Shown here piece by piece: positions 1 through 8,870 of a DNA stretch of 64,000 nt (its first letter is position 1; every line of letters begins with the position of its first letter). The translations under genes were made by a program, and so were the position numbers. The notes under the pieces were generated by a model, which was not told the origin of the DNA, searched no databases, and was given only the letters and a program-made list of their open reading frames with translations. Origin of the DNA: CAZAQK01 sp046344715 (GTDB lineage Bacteria; Pseudomonadota; Alphaproteobacteria; Rickettsiales; SXRF01); assembly GCA_046344715.1 (NCBI GenBank), contig JBKDKX010000019.1:62001-126000 (forward strand), given 5' to 3'.

Positions 1-1
1 T

Positions 2-100
2 GCCTATAATAATGCTGTATCTGCTTTGAGGGCGGAGCGGATGGCGGAAATGGATGGTGCTGTTGCGCCAAGGCCAGATGGTAAGCAGGCGTTGGGTTAG
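2..100 (+). CDS. C-terminal end of an unidentified protein (partial)
   Basis: An open frame runs in from the left edge and stops with TAG at 98-100, giving 32 residues that end in a Pro/Gly/Lys-containing tail. Nothing identifies the family. Support is the absence of stops in this frame and the exact 4-base convergent overlap (TTAG) with the thrS stop, a pattern repeated at six other convergent gene pairs in this window. It may be a chance frame. Confidence 0.4.
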   Translation, partial: AYNNAVSALRAERMAEMDGAVAPRPDGKQALG

Positions 101-2010
101 GTCGGCATCTTACCTTCATCAAGCAACGCTTTCAGCGCTTCATCAAATTTAGCCACCTGCTGTTGCTCGCTGCCCAAGCGGCGGATGGAGACGGAGTTGT
201 TTTCCGCTTCCTTCGCACCCACCACGAACATGACTGGTACTTTTTTCAAGCTGTGGTCACGCACCTTGTAATTGATTTTTTCATTGCGCAGGTCAAGGTT
301 GGCACGGATGCCAGCCTTCTTCAGGTCATCACACACTTTCTGCGCATAATCATTAGCCGCATCGGTAATGGTGGTAACCACCACCTGCGTTGGCGCAAGC
401 CACAGCGGGAATTTTCCTGCGTGTTCTTCAATCAGAATGCCTATGAAGCGTTCCAGCGAGCCAAGGATAGCGCGGTGGAGCATCACCGGGCGGTGTTTTG
501 CGCCGTCTGCACCCACATATTCAGCGTCTAAGCGTTCTGGCAACACAAAATCGACCTGCAACGTGCCGCACTGCCAATCACGGCCAATAGCATCACGCAG
601 TACGAATTCTAATTTAGGGCCATAAAACGCGCCTTCACCCGGGTTGAGCGTCCATTCCAGACCGGTGGCGTTTACGGCTTCTTTCAGGGCATTCTCGGCC
701 TTGTCCCATGTCGCATCCTCTCCCGCACGCACGGGCGGGCGGTCAGAGAATTTTACTTTCACATCGGTGAAGCCAAACGCCTTATACACTTCCTGCAACA
801 GTGCGCAGAAGGCGATGGTTTCGCTGGTAATCTGGTCTTCAGTGCAGAAAATATGTGCATCATCCTGCACGAAACCGCGGATACGCATAATCCCATGCAA
901 AGAGCCTGATGGTTCGTTACGGTGGCAGGAGCCGAACTCAGCCATACGCAGTGGCAATTCGCGGTATGATTTCAAACCCTGGCGGAAAATCTGCACGTGG
1001 CACGGGCAGTTCATCGGCTTCACACACAGGTGGCGGTCTTCATCGGAAGGCGCCACAAACATATTCTCACGGAATTTTTCCCAGTGGCCGGAAGCCTCCC
1101 ACAGTGCGCGGTCAACCAGCGTTGGCGTGCGCACCTCAATATAACCATTAGTTTGCAGTTTGCTGCGGATGTAATTTTCAATGGTGCGGTAGAGTGTCCA
1201 GCCCTTATCATGCCAGAAGATCATACCGGGGGAATGTTCCTCAATATGGAAGAGTTCCAGCTCTTTGCCCAGCTTGCGGTGGTCGCGCTTTTCGGCTTCC
1301 TCTAATTGTGTGAGGTAATTCTTCAGGTCTTTTTCGCTTGCCCACGCCGTGCCGTACACGCGCTGGAGCATTTCATTGCGGTGGTCACCGCGCCAGTATG
1401 CGCCCGCCACTTTCATGAGTTTGAAGGCGGTGCCGATTTTGCCGGTGCTTGGCGCATGTGGGCCTCTGCACAAATCAATAAATTCACCTTGGCGGTACAG
1501 CGAAATATCTTCATTCGCAGGAATGGAGGCGATGATTTCTGCCTTATATGCTTCGCCCATATCCTTGAAGAATTTTACCGCATCGTCACGTTTCATCACT
1601 TCGCGGCGGATATTTTCGTTACGGGCTACGATCTCTTTCATGCGCGCTTCAATTTTTACCAAATCATCCGGCGTGAAGGGCGTTTTGCGCGCAAAGTCAT
1701 AATAAAAGCCGTTTTCAATGGCAGGGCCGATGGTCACTTGCGTATCGGGGAATAATTCCTTCACCGCCTCAGCCAGAATATGCGCCGTATCATGGCGGAT
1801 GAGCTCTAAACCCTCAGCATCCTTACCTGTGATAATGGCGATGGAGGCATCCTGCTCAATTGGCAGGTATAAATCCTTAAGCTCACCATTCACGCGGATG
1901 GCAAGGGCAGCCTTGGCAAGGCCAGCACCAATGGATGCAGCAATTTCCTCGCCGGTGACGGGTGAGGGATATTCGCGTTTAGAGTTGTCGGGTAGGGTGA
2001 TAGTAACCAT
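97..2010 (-). CDS. thrS: threonyl-tRNA synthetase
   Basis: Charges tRNA-Thr with threonine in the cytoplasm. The 637-residue protein has the bacterial full-length layout: an N-terminal TGS domain (about residues 1-62), an editing domain with the HxxxH pair in HDTAH (about 73-77), a class II catalytic core with the PMNCPCH zinc/active-site segment and the CHRNEPSGSLHG motif 2 region, and a C-terminal anticodon-binding domain. Length matches the family (about 640). ATG start at 2010. The gene stands alone; its stop overlaps a convergent partial gene by 4 bases. A palindromic repeat lies just upstream of the start. Confidence 0.97.
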   Translation of the reverse strand: MVTITLPDNSKREYPSPVTGEEIAASIGAGLAKAALAIRVNGELKDLYLPIEQDASIAIITGKDAEGLELIRHDTAHILAEAVKELFPDTQVTIGPAIENGFYYDFARKTPFTPDDLVKIEARMKEIVARNENIRREVMKRDDAVKFFKDMGEAYKAEIIASIPANEDISLYRQGEFIDLCRGPHAPSTGKIGTAFKLMKVAGAYWRGDHRNEMLQRVYGTAWASEKDLKNYLTQLEEAEKRDHRKLGKELELFHIEEHSPGMIFWHDKGWTLYRTIENYIRSKLQTNGYIEVRTPTLVDRALWEASGHWEKFRENMFVAPSDEDRHLCVKPMNCPCHVQIFRQGLKSYRELPLRMAEFGSCHRNEPSGSLHGIMRIRGFVQDDAHIFCTEDQITSETIAFCALLQEVYKAFGFTDVKVKFSDRPPVRAGEDATWDKAENALKEAVNATGLEWTLNPGEGAFYGPKLEFVLRDAIGRDWQCGTLQVDFVLPERLDAEYVGADGAKHRPVMLHRAILGSLERFIGILIEEHAGKFPLWLAPTQVVVTTITDAANDYAQKVCDDLKKAGIRANLDLRNEKINYKVRDHSLKKVPVMFVVGAKEAENNSVSIRRLGSEQQQVAKFDEALKALLDEGKMPT

Positions 2011-2026
2011 TTATAAATCCAATAAA

Positions 2027-2149
2027 CGTCATTCCGGCGAAAGCCGGAATCCAGAGCCATAGTTATTAATGTTTGGACACAAAAAGTCTACTGACTTTTT
2101 GTTTTTCTGGATTCCGTGCTCGTGTTTCTGCTGAAACACTCCACGGAAT
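2027..2149. repeat. intergenic palindromic repeats upstream of thrS
   Basis: Three inverted repeats lie in a row. The first (2031-2050) reads ATTCCGGCGAAAGCCGGAAT, and near-identical copies occur at 23.7 and 46.0 kb. The second is a perfect AT-rich hairpin (2079-2102; arms ACAAAAAGTC and GACTTTTTGT) followed by a short T run, which could terminate plus-strand transcripts. The third is a nested palindrome (2111-2149) with outer arms ATTCCGTG/CACGGAAT and inner arms GTGTTTC/GAAACAC. Confidence 0.75.
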
Positions 2150-2171
2150 GGCTGGCTGGTGTGGCGAGGGG

Positions 2172-2207
2172 CAAAAGAAAAGGCCGGAGGGGGGTGCCTC
2201 CGGCCTT
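2172..2207 (-). terminator. intrinsic terminator of the secreted-protein gene
   Basis: Eleven-base perfect stem AAGGCCGGAGG (2180-2190) with CCTCCGGCCTT (2197-2207), followed on the minus strand by a T-rich tract. It lies just downstream of the minus-strand gene ending at 2231. Confidence 0.85.
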
Positions 2208-2230
2208 GTATTGCTTAGTGGTTTATTAAA

Positions 2231-2698
2231 TTAGAATCCTTGCTGCTGTGCTGGTTTTCCGCTTCCCTGTGTTTGTTGCAGCAACAGTCCAGAGTCAGTT
2301 CCAGTGTCTGCGCTGGTAACAGAGTCATAACCGGTTACCGTACTTACAGGTTTAACGTCGAAACATATCTTCAGGGTTCTCTGTGGGTGACAGTCAAAAC
2401 ATACTTTGTTAATGGTTCCTTTGGCTCCGCCATTTTTTGCAAACGTTGTAGCCACATCGCCTGCTAGCGCATTAAGCTGCCTTGTTATATCCCTTGGTGT
2501 CAGGTCATATGCTGCGCCACAATAATACTTCAAAGTTGGGTCATTTGGGTTGCCGGTACCGAAGCTTTTAACTGTTAGAGTTCCATCAGCTGCTAGCGTG
2601 CCCTTAACATTGCTAACCATTTGTGCGTTTGCAGAAACTGTACCTGCGATAACAATAGCTGCAAAGCTCATCAATAAGTTTTTTGTATTCATTTTCAT
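2231..2698 (-). CDS. small secreted protein of unknown function with a CxxCH motif
   Basis: A 155-residue protein with a clear Sec signal peptide (MKMNTKNLL, a hydrophobic core, then VSANAQ as likely cleavage site), so periplasmic or secreted. The mature part has four cysteines, including CFDCH, which formally matches the haem-binding CxxCH motif. With one copy and no cytochrome fold recognised, disulfides are as likely. The C-terminus is Gln/Gly/Ser-rich. I chose the ATG at 2698 because GGAG precedes it and the signal peptide begins there; the frame also opens further upstream at 2761. It is monocistronic, with its own terminator. Function not recognised. Confidence 0.75.
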   Translation of the reverse strand: MKMNTKNLLMSFAAIVIAGTVSANAQMVSNVKGTLAADGTLTVKSFGTGNPNDPTLKYYCGAAYDLTPRDITRQLNALAGDVATTFAKNGGAKGTINKVCFDCHPQRTLKICFDVKPVSTVTGYDSVTSADTGTDSGLLLQQTQGSGKPAQQQGF

Positions 2699-2926
2699 AA
2701 ATGCTCCGTTGGTTTTTATTATTACGAATATGGAGCTACCCCCTCCATATACTGCCCTCAATACTAATTAAAAAAAGTTAATTTATAATGTTAATTTTAT
2801 TAATTTTTCTTAAATATTATTCAGAAGAATTACGAAACTACATTAGGAATGTTACAGCCAGATGTCATTCATGTGACAATTTGATGAAGATTTTGAGAAA
2901 AACAATATAACTAATTGTTATATATG

Positions 2927-2945
2927 GATAATAATGCTTATTATT
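2927..2945. promoter_or_regulatory. possible Fur box
   Basis: The palindrome GATAATAATGCTTATTATT (core ATAATAA-TGC-TTATTAT is perfect) matches the classical 19-base Fur consensus at 14 of 19 positions by my count. It lies between the sdhA stop and the upstream region of the secreted-protein gene, about 230 bases before that start. The surroundings are AT-rich, so chance is possible, and alphaproteobacterial Fur sites differ from the E. coli consensus. Confidence 0.3.
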
Positions 2946-2961
2946 GTGTGTATTGTATTAT

Positions 2962-4731
2962 CTAATACACCCTATCTTCCGGCGGCACGCTCTTGATTTT
3001 CTGCGTTTTTGGCTCGGTGTAATTCATGCGCACCTTAGTGGTGGAGTGGCGCACATTGCCGTTATCATCCACCGCGCCAAGGCTGTGGGTCAGCCATTCG
3101 GTATCATCTCTTGCGGGGTAGTCCTGCCGCCAGTGGGCACCGCGGCTTTCCGTGCGTTCAAGCGCGCAGGCGATGGCTACTGTTGCCTGACGCAGCAGAT
3201 TATCAGTTTCCAGTGCGCCTACCATTTCATTGTTCCAGATGCGGGAGGTATCAGAAATAAGCAAATCCTCCTGCATTTTCTTCCAGAGTTGGCGCAGTTT
3301 TTGTTGGCCTTCTTCTAATAGGTCATAGGTTCGGAAAATGCCTGCATGGGTTTGCATAGCGTGCTGCAGTTCCTTACGAATGGCGGCGGTTTTGCTACCG
3401 CCGCGTGATTGTGAGAATGCCTCCAGCCTGCTGAAGCTTGGCTCTAGCTGGTGGCTTTGTATAGGTTTGTGTGCCTGTGCTTTCTTGGCATGAAGTGCAG
3501 CGTGTGTTCCCACAGATTTGCCGAACACCACCAGTTCCAGCAGGGAATTGCAACCCAGCCGATTTGCGCCGTGCACAGAGGTACAGGCAGCCTCGCCTAT
3601 GGCGTATAAGCCATGTATCACTTCCCCATGCACATTCGTGGGAATTCCGCCCATCGTATAATGCACCGTCGGCAGCACGGGGATATATTCTTTTTCCACA
3701 TCAATACGGGCGAAAGTTTTGGCAATATCGCGGATGGAAGGTAGCTTGGTATCAATTACATTTTTATCCAGATGTGTGAGGCTTAAATGCAGATGGTCGC
3801 CGTCTTTGCCGCAGCCGCGGCCTTCCAGTATTTCCTGTGTCATAGCGCGGGCAATCACATCACGTGAGGCCAGCTCCATCCCATGCGGTGCATAACGCTC
3901 CATGAAGCGTTCGCCATGCTTGTTCAGAAGGATTGCACCTTCACCACGCGCCCCTTCGGTAATTAGCAAACCTGTGCCATATAATCCGGTGGGGTGGAAC
4001 TGCACGAACTCCATATCTTGCAGCGGCAGGCCAGCGCGCAGCACCATGCCGCCGCCATCACCGGTGCAAATGCTGGATGCGGTGGTGGAGGCATAGGCCT
4101 GACCGAACCCGCCAGTGGCGATGACGGTACTGTGTGCCTGAAAGAGGTGCAGTTCGCCCGTAGCCAGTTCCCATGCCAGCAGGCCACGGCAGATATTTTC
4201 ATCATCAAACACCAAATCCAGTGCCATAAATTCCGAGAAGAACTCAACTTTCTGGCGTACGGCCTGCCCATACAGTGTATGCAGCAGGGAATGCCCCGTG
4301 CGGTCAGCCACCGCGCAGGCGCGGTAGGCGGGGCCGCCCTTGCCAAAATCTGTATGCTGGCCGCCATAGGCGCGTTGGTATATCTGGCCGTTTTCATCAC
4401 GGGTAAAGGGCATGCCCATGGCATCCAATTCCAGAATGGCGGCGGGCGCGTGTTCGCACATGAAGGCCACTGCATCTTGATCTGCAAGCCAATCAGCACC
4501 GCGGATAGTGTCATACATGTGCCACTGCCAATTATCTTCCACGCGGTTTCCAAGGGCAGCATTGATGCCGCCTTGCGCGGCTACCGTATGGCTGCGGGTA
4601 GGGGGCACTTTGGAAATACAGGCAACACTTGCGCCTTTATCAGCAGCAGCAATGGCTGCTCTCAGGCCTGCACCACCTGCGCCGATAATCAGCACGTCAT
4701 GGTTATGGATGGTGTATTCGTATGTGGCCAT
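2962..4731 (-). CDS. sdhA: succinate dehydrogenase flavoprotein subunit
   Basis: Oxidises succinate to fumarate as the FAD subunit of respiratory complex II. The 589 residues show the dinucleotide-binding GAGGAG (17-22), the SHT histidine (about 48) that carries covalent FAD, AAQGG, the GGQHTDFGKGG and ADRTGH segments, FHPTGL, and the C-terminal VPPEDRVY ending typical of SdhA. ATG at 4731 gives the usual length; a TTG at 4770 would add 13 residues without family support. No sdhB, sdhC or sdhD is adjacent; instead it diverges from nadC across about 60 bases. That location suggests L-aspartate oxidase (NadB, same superfamily), but the sequence signature is SdhA. Confidence 0.9.
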   Translation of the reverse strand: MATYEYTIHNHDVLIIGAGGAGLRAAIAAADKGASVACISKVPPTRSHTVAAQGGINAALGNRVEDNWQWHMYDTIRGADWLADQDAVAFMCEHAPAAILELDAMGMPFTRDENGQIYQRAYGGQHTDFGKGGPAYRACAVADRTGHSLLHTLYGQAVRQKVEFFSEFMALDLVFDDENICRGLLAWELATGELHLFQAHSTVIATGGFGQAYASTTASSICTGDGGGMVLRAGLPLQDMEFVQFHPTGLYGTGLLITEGARGEGAILLNKHGERFMERYAPHGMELASRDVIARAMTQEILEGRGCGKDGDHLHLSLTHLDKNVIDTKLPSIRDIAKTFARIDVEKEYIPVLPTVHYTMGGIPTNVHGEVIHGLYAIGEAACTSVHGANRLGCNSLLELVVFGKSVGTHAALHAKKAQAHKPIQSHQLEPSFSRLEAFSQSRGGSKTAAIRKELQHAMQTHAGIFRTYDLLEEGQQKLRQLWKKMQEDLLISDTSRIWNNEMVGALETDNLLRQATVAIACALERTESRGAHWRQDYPARDDTEWLTHSLGAVDDNGNVRHSTTKVRMNYTEPKTQKIKSVPPEDRVY

Positions 4732-4792
4732 AAGGAAGGGTTTGTTACAACCAGTATAGTGACAAAGCAAGAATATGCGTTATGCTTCCGGC

Positions 4793-5632
4793 ATGAAACT
4801 GGACAAAACATACCTGAATACGCTGGTTAGCAGGGCTTTAGCTGAAGATATAGGGGCAGGGGATATTACCTCTACGCTTACCATTCCAGTGGAGTCTGTT
4901 GCTGAAATGCAGCTGTTAGCGCGGCAGGAAATGGTGGTGTGTGGGGTTGAGGTTCCGGAGATGGTGTTTCATCAGATTGATGCATCGGTGCAGGTTCAAG
5001 CCCATGTTTCCGATGGCGAGCGTGTGCAGGCTGATACAGTGCTTGTATCCCTAAAAGGCAATGCGCGAATGTTGCTTACTGGCGAACGCACAGCGCTCAA
5101 TATCATGCAGCGCATGAGTGGTGTTGCCACGCTTACGCGCAAATATGTGGATGCGATAAAAGGTACAAAAGCAGTTATTTTAGACACACGGAAAACCATC
5201 CCCGGCTTGCGTGTTCTGGATAAATACGCGACGCGTTGCGGCGGCGCAGAAAATCACCGTATGCGGCTGGATGATATGGTGCTGATTAAGGATAATCATA
5301 TTGCAGTTTGCGGCAGTATTGCCAATGCGGTTGAGTCAGCACGTGCAGGCACAAAAGTTCCTATCGTCGTGGAATGCGACACCCTCACGCAAGTACAGGA
5401 AGCGCTGGCCGCAAAGCCCCACCGCATATTGCTGGATAATATGGATAACGCCATGCTGCGTGAGGCGGTAAAATTATCCGCAGGCAAAGTACCGCTGGAA
5501 GCTTCCGGTAATGTATCGTTGGAAACTGTGCGAGGAATTGCCGAAACTGGAGTGGATTATATTTCAGTTGGAAAGATTACCCACTCCGCACCATCGGTGG
5601 ATATTGGCGCGGATATAAAGGTGTCATTCTGA
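4793..5632 (+). CDS. nadC: nicotinate-nucleotide pyrophosphorylase (quinolinate phosphoribosyltransferase)
   Basis: Converts quinolinate and PRPP to nicotinate mononucleotide in de novo NAD synthesis. Family hallmarks are EDIGAGDIT near the N-terminus, ERTALNIMQRMSG, LDTRKTIPGLR, RCGGAENHRMRL, KDNH, and the C-terminal ISVGKITHSAP phosphate-binding segment. Start taken at ATG 4793 (279 residues, usual length); ATG 4775 in the same frame would add six residues. It diverges from sdhA. nadA and nadB are not in the window. The stop codon lies inside the left end of an intergenic palindromic repeat, which appears to supply the last few codons. Confidence 0.95.
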   Translation: MKLDKTYLNTLVSRALAEDIGAGDITSTLTIPVESVAEMQLLARQEMVVCGVEVPEMVFHQIDASVQVQAHVSDGERVQADTVLVSLKGNARMLLTGERTALNIMQRMSGVATLTRKYVDAIKGTKAVILDTRKTIPGLRVLDKYATRCGGAENHRMRLDDMVLIKDNHIAVCGSIANAVESARAGTKVPIVVECDTLTQVQEALAAKPHRILLDNMDNAMLREAVKLSAGKVPLEASGNVSLETVRGIAETGVDYISVGKITHSAPSVDIGADIKVSF

Positions 5633-5719
5633 GCGAAGACCGCAAGGCCGAAGTTGAAGAATCTGACAATTATAGAATGAGATCCTTCGATTCGCTACGC
5701 TCACTCAGGATGACAAAAC
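5622..5719. repeat. interspersed palindromic repeat between nadC and olsB
   Basis: Composite repeat of the TCATTCTGAGCGAAG...GAAGAATC and GAGATCCTTCGATTC...CAGGATGACA type. The two halves are roughly inverse copies of each other, so the unit can fold. Related copies occur at 21.0, 37.8 and 48.6 kb. Its left edge overlaps the nadC stop. Confidence 0.7.
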
Positions 5720-5720
5720 A

Positions 5721-6557
5721 TCACCAACTCTTGCCATAACGCGCGGCGTATTTGTCGGTCACGCGGTCGGTTTTTACTACGATGCTTACATCGGTGGTGT
5801 TGTATTCAGGATCGATCACCGCACCTGAGCCAATATAGCCACTTAAGCGCAGATATCCCTTAATGAGTGCAGGCAGTGAAGCAAAGGCACGTTTTGCATC
5901 GACTGCTTCCTTGGGCATACGGTTCATTTCAATATAACGGCTTTTGAGGGCAACCGGACATAATTCTGGCGGTGCCAGATGATAATGATGCAGGTAGGAA
6001 AGTGCCATGGCGTGATCATCCGGATTGGTGCCATGGAAGCTGGCGCAGCCAAACATGAGCGCAATCTCAAATTTTGCCACATACGCGCCGATGCCACGCC
6101 ATAAAAGCTGCATCACGGCGCGGTTGCGATAATTGGCATCAACGCATGACCGGCCAACTTCAAGTATTTCGCCTTGCAGGTTTTTGATGGCGGTAATGTC
6201 ATACTCTCCATCGGTATAAAATCGGCCAATCTTTTTCATACCTTCGCGGCGCAGCAATCGGTATGTGCCAACTACTTTATAGCTTCCGTCTGGCTGATGG
6301 TCGATAACCAGCAGGTGATCGCAGGCCGTATCAAAAGCATCCACATCAAGGCGAGTCTTGGAAATCTCATCGGTGAGTGGTGCACCCATTTCTTCAAAAA
6401 ATACGCGGTAGCGCAATCCTTGTGACGCCACAATATCTTCAGCGCGGCTGGCCACAAACACTTCAAGTGTCCCTGCTTTTAGATCTTCGCCTAGATCGTA
6501 TAATGGAATGATTTTTGAAATAGGATGTGTTTTGTTTTTCTCTGATTGCTGCTGCAT
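5721..6557 (-). CDS. GNAT-family acyltransferase, OlsB-like (ornithine/amino-acid N-acyltransferase)
   Basis: The 278-residue protein has the layout of the acyl-ACP N-acyltransferase/hemolysin-like family: an N-terminal SQGLRYRVFFEEMG segment, DxxCDHLLVID, VVGTYRLL, the EVGRSCVDANYRNR acyl-donor loop, and the GCASFHGTNP segment. Members include OlsB, which N-acylates ornithine with 3-hydroxyacyl-ACP in the first step of ornithine-lipid synthesis. The second step needs a PlsC-like OlsA, and a candidate lies at 10.55 kb, although not adjacent. Transcribed after fur with an 11-base gap. The substrate is inferred only at family level. Confidence 0.8.
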   Translation of the reverse strand: MQQQSEKNKTHPISKIIPLYDLGEDLKAGTLEVFVASRAEDIVASQGLRYRVFFEEMGAPLTDEISKTRLDVDAFDTACDHLLVIDHQPDGSYKVVGTYRLLRREGMKKIGRFYTDGEYDITAIKNLQGEILEVGRSCVDANYRNRAVMQLLWRGIGAYVAKFEIALMFGCASFHGTNPDDHAMALSYLHHYHLAPPELCPVALKSRYIEMNRMPKEAVDAKRAFASLPALIKGYLRLSGYIGSGAVIDPEYNTTDVSIVVKTDRVTDKYAARYGKSW

Positions 6558-6568
6558 GCACTCACTGA

Positions 6569-7003
6569 TTATTTTTTTTGTTTGTCGTCATCGAGTGGCA
6601 CAGCATATAGCTCAAGCCTGTGATCTACCAGCTTATACCCTAATTTTTTAGCAATTTCTTTCTGAAGGTGTTCAATTTCATCATTATTGAACTCAATAAC
6701 TTTACCGGATTTCAGATCAATCAGGTGATCATGATGATCTTCGGAGGTCTCTTCATAGCGCGCCCTGCCATCACCAAAATCATGTTTTTGCGTGATGCCG
6801 GCTTCTTCAAACAGGCGTACAGTGCGATATACCGTTGCGATGCTGATATGGGAATCAATCGCAGAGGCACGCTTATAAAGCATCTCTACATCTGGGTGGT
6901 CGGTAGAATCTGACAACACCTTGGCAATGGTGCGCCGCTGGCCGGTCATTTTCAGACCCTTCTCAACGCACTTTGCTTCGATGCGCGATACATTGCTTGG
7001 CAC
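6569..7003 (-). CDS. fur: Fur family ferric uptake regulator
   Basis: DNA-binding metalloregulator, 144 residues. The winged-helix N-terminal half contains TGQRRTIAKVL and SIATVYRTVRLFEEAG (recognition helix); the dimerisation half starts with the metal-binding HHDHLIDLKSGKVIEF. CxxC zinc motifs found in E. coli Fur are absent, as in many alphaproteobacterial Fur proteins. Iron-responsive Fur is the best guess, with Mur and Irr as alternatives in this class. It leads a two-gene unit with the OlsB-like gene downstream. Confidence 0.9.
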   Translation of the reverse strand: MPSNVSRIEAKCVEKGLKMTGQRRTIAKVLSDSTDHPDVEMLYKRASAIDSHISIATVYRTVRLFEEAGITQKHDFGDGRARYEETSEDHHDHLIDLKSGKVIEFNNDEIEHLQKEIAKKLGYKLVDHRLELYAVPLDDDKQKK

Positions 7004-7126
7004 GGTTTTGCTCCTGTGTTATGACTGCAAGCAATCTACACAGAAATTACATGAAGGCAAGTTTTAGCCAGTTTTTAATGTTAACCTGTTAAACTATATC
7101 AAATAAATAAATTATTTGGAAATTTC

Positions 7127-7984
7127 ATGCGCCTGCGTTGTGACAATAACAAACAAGGTTTTACCTTAGTAGAAATTTCTGTGGTCATGGTTATTATTGG
7201 GCTGTTGGCGGCAGGCATTCTGGTTGGTAGCAGTATCATGAAAAGTGCGGAGCTGCAGAAAGTTGCTTCTAATTTCATTAAGTTCCGTGATGCCACCAAG
7301 CAATTCCACGACAAATACAAATATTTCCCGGGGGACTTTCCTGAGGCAGCCAGTTTTTGGGAACTGGCTGATGTATGTGGTGGTAATCCGACGGATCCTG
7401 TGAAGGCAACCTGTGATGGTAATGGTGATGGTGTTGTGGGAGGATCTGTAGGCAATCCTTTGCAGTTTGGTGCGGAATTCAGGGAGCCTTTATATTTCTG
7501 GCAGCATCTTACAAATGCAGGTTTTCTTGAAGGGGCATATACGGGTCGTGGAGCTACAGGTGGTTCTGACTGGTGGGATCCCGGGGTAAACCTGCCGATA
7601 GGTATGGACGAAAATTCCGCATACACATTTTCCTATTCAGCACACGGAACAACAGCTTATGGCATCGTTTATCCGGAAATTGGCAACGTAGATAATTATA
7701 CCTTCGAACTCAATTATGGGCATGTTATTGTATATGGAAATCCGAGGGATATAGGCAATCGCCGCACGGCATCAGGCATGGCGTTGAGTGGTGCAGAAGC
7801 ATTATCACTTGATCAGAAGATTGATGATGGCAAGCCAGGCCTTGGCAATGTAGTTACCATTCCCAAAACACAAGACGGTGGTTCTACCTATTTATGTGTG
7901 GACAGCACAAATGCCACATCGGCAGTGTATGTTACCTCATCAGATGCAAAAAGGTGCTCAATCATATTTATTACGGGGCTTTGA
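7127..7984 (+). CDS. type IV prepilin/pseudopilin-like protein 1
   Basis: A 285-residue protein with a short basic leader, then the prepilin peptidase site G-FTLVE (Glu at +5) and a hydrophobic helix: type III signal of type IV pilins and type II secretion pseudopilins. The ectodomain has KYKYFPGD, a CDGNGDG loop resembling a calcium loop, W(Q)HL, the LDQKIDDGKP motif, two C-terminal cysteines (likely disulfide) and a final FITGL. It is first of four tandem paralogues with 3-14 base gaps, clearly an operon. Probably inner-membrane anchored and assembled after processing by a prepilin peptidase encoded elsewhere. Confidence 0.88.
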   Translation: MRLRCDNNKQGFTLVEISVVMVIIGLLAAGILVGSSIMKSAELQKVASNFIKFRDATKQFHDKYKYFPGDFPEAASFWELADVCGGNPTDPVKATCDGNGDGVVGGSVGNPLQFGAEFREPLYFWQHLTNAGFLEGAYTGRGATGGSDWWDPGVNLPIGMDENSAYTFSYSAHGTTAYGIVYPEIGNVDNYTFELNYGHVIVYGNPRDIGNRRTASGMALSGAEALSLDQKIDDGKPGLGNVVTIPKTQDGGSTYLCVDSTNATSAVYVTSSDAKRCSIIFITGL

Positions 7985-7998
7985 GGTGTGGTGGTCTT

Positions 7999-8859
7999 AT
8001 GTTGAATAGGAAAAACGGTTTTACACTTATTGAGTTATCGATAGTGCTGGTCATTATAGGGTTGGTTATTGGTGGGGTGCTGGTTGGCAGGGATATGATT
8101 CGCAATGCGGAGCTTCAGCAAGTGGCCTCCAGCTTCCTTAAATTCCGTGATGCGGTGAAGCAGTTTAAGGATAAATACAAATACCTGCCGGGGGATATGC
8201 CAACGGCGACTGATTTCTGGGGAACAGGCGTATGCACATCTGACCCATCTGATACGCCGTTGACGGTTACCTGCAATGGCAATGGAAATGGTAAGATTGC
8301 CGAAGCCTCTGATCTTCTTGGTTTATTGGATATTGCAGAGGCAATGGATATCGAAGAAGCACTTTATGTGTGGCAACATCTTACTAATTCAAAGTTTCTT
8401 GAAGGTGCCTATACGGGACGGTATTCCGCAGGAACAAACAGATGGAAGTCAGGAGTGAACATACCCAAAGGTATGGATAATGCCGGTTTTGCGTTTTATT
8501 TTTCAGAAAATCTACCTTCGCCACTTGCATATTCATTTCATGATGCTTCTTATGGCGGGGTAATTATTGGAACTACACCTGTAGTCAATAGCGGCCATAT
8601 CATATCATTTGGCAAAGCTACCGTTAACTACAATGGTAATGACTTTGCACCTGTGGGCGGTGTATTAAGCGGTGCAGAAGCCTTCGCGATTGATACTAAA
8701 ATTGATGATGGAAAGCCAGCCACTGGAAATATAATAACACCGTCAGTTATTGAAGGAGGGTCGGCTGCCTATTGCTCTTCTGGCCATGTATCAGCATCAA
8801 CCTATATAGTAAATAAAGATAATCGATATTGTTTCTTATTATTTGTTACTGGGTTATGA
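7999..8859 (+). CDS. type IV prepilin/pseudopilin-like protein 2
   Basis: A 286-residue paralogue of its upstream neighbour. Prepilin site NG-FTLIE, then a hydrophobic helix (LSIVLVIIGLVIGG), KYKYLPGD, CNGNGNG loop, VWQHL, IDTKIDDGKP, a cysteine pair near the C-terminus and terminal FVTGL. The frame opens upstream at 7894 inside the previous gene, but ATG 7999 places the leader (MLNRKNG) at the proper distance from the cleavage site. It is the closest relative of copy 1 in the set, indicating local duplication. Confidence 0.88.
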   Translation: MLNRKNGFTLIELSIVLVIIGLVIGGVLVGRDMIRNAELQQVASSFLKFRDAVKQFKDKYKYLPGDMPTATDFWGTGVCTSDPSDTPLTVTCNGNGNGKIAEASDLLGLLDIAEAMDIEEALYVWQHLTNSKFLEGAYTGRYSAGTNRWKSGVNIPKGMDNAGFAFYFSENLPSPLAYSFHDASYGGVIIGTTPVVNSGHIISFGKATVNYNGNDFAPVGGVLSGAEAFAIDTKIDDGKPATGNIITPSVIEGGSAAYCSSGHVSASTYIVNKDNRYCFLLFVTGL

Positions 8860-8870
8860 AATAGGCACAT

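Noticed and set aside
163..1755. Several plus-strand open frames of 80-170 codons opposite thrS
   Set aside because: They are shadows of thrS codon structure on the other strand, lack ribosome binding sites and overlap an unambiguous gene over its whole length.
2079..2106. AT-rich hairpin with T run as a plus-strand gene terminator
   Set aside because: No plus-strand gene precedes it within 1.9 kb, so it is listed only as part of the repeat region.
2962..4731. Annotation as L-aspartate oxidase (nadB) because of nadC next door
   Set aside because: The covalent-FAD SHT motif, GGQ-FGKGG/ADRTGH pattern and C-terminal VPPxxRVY are SdhA features.
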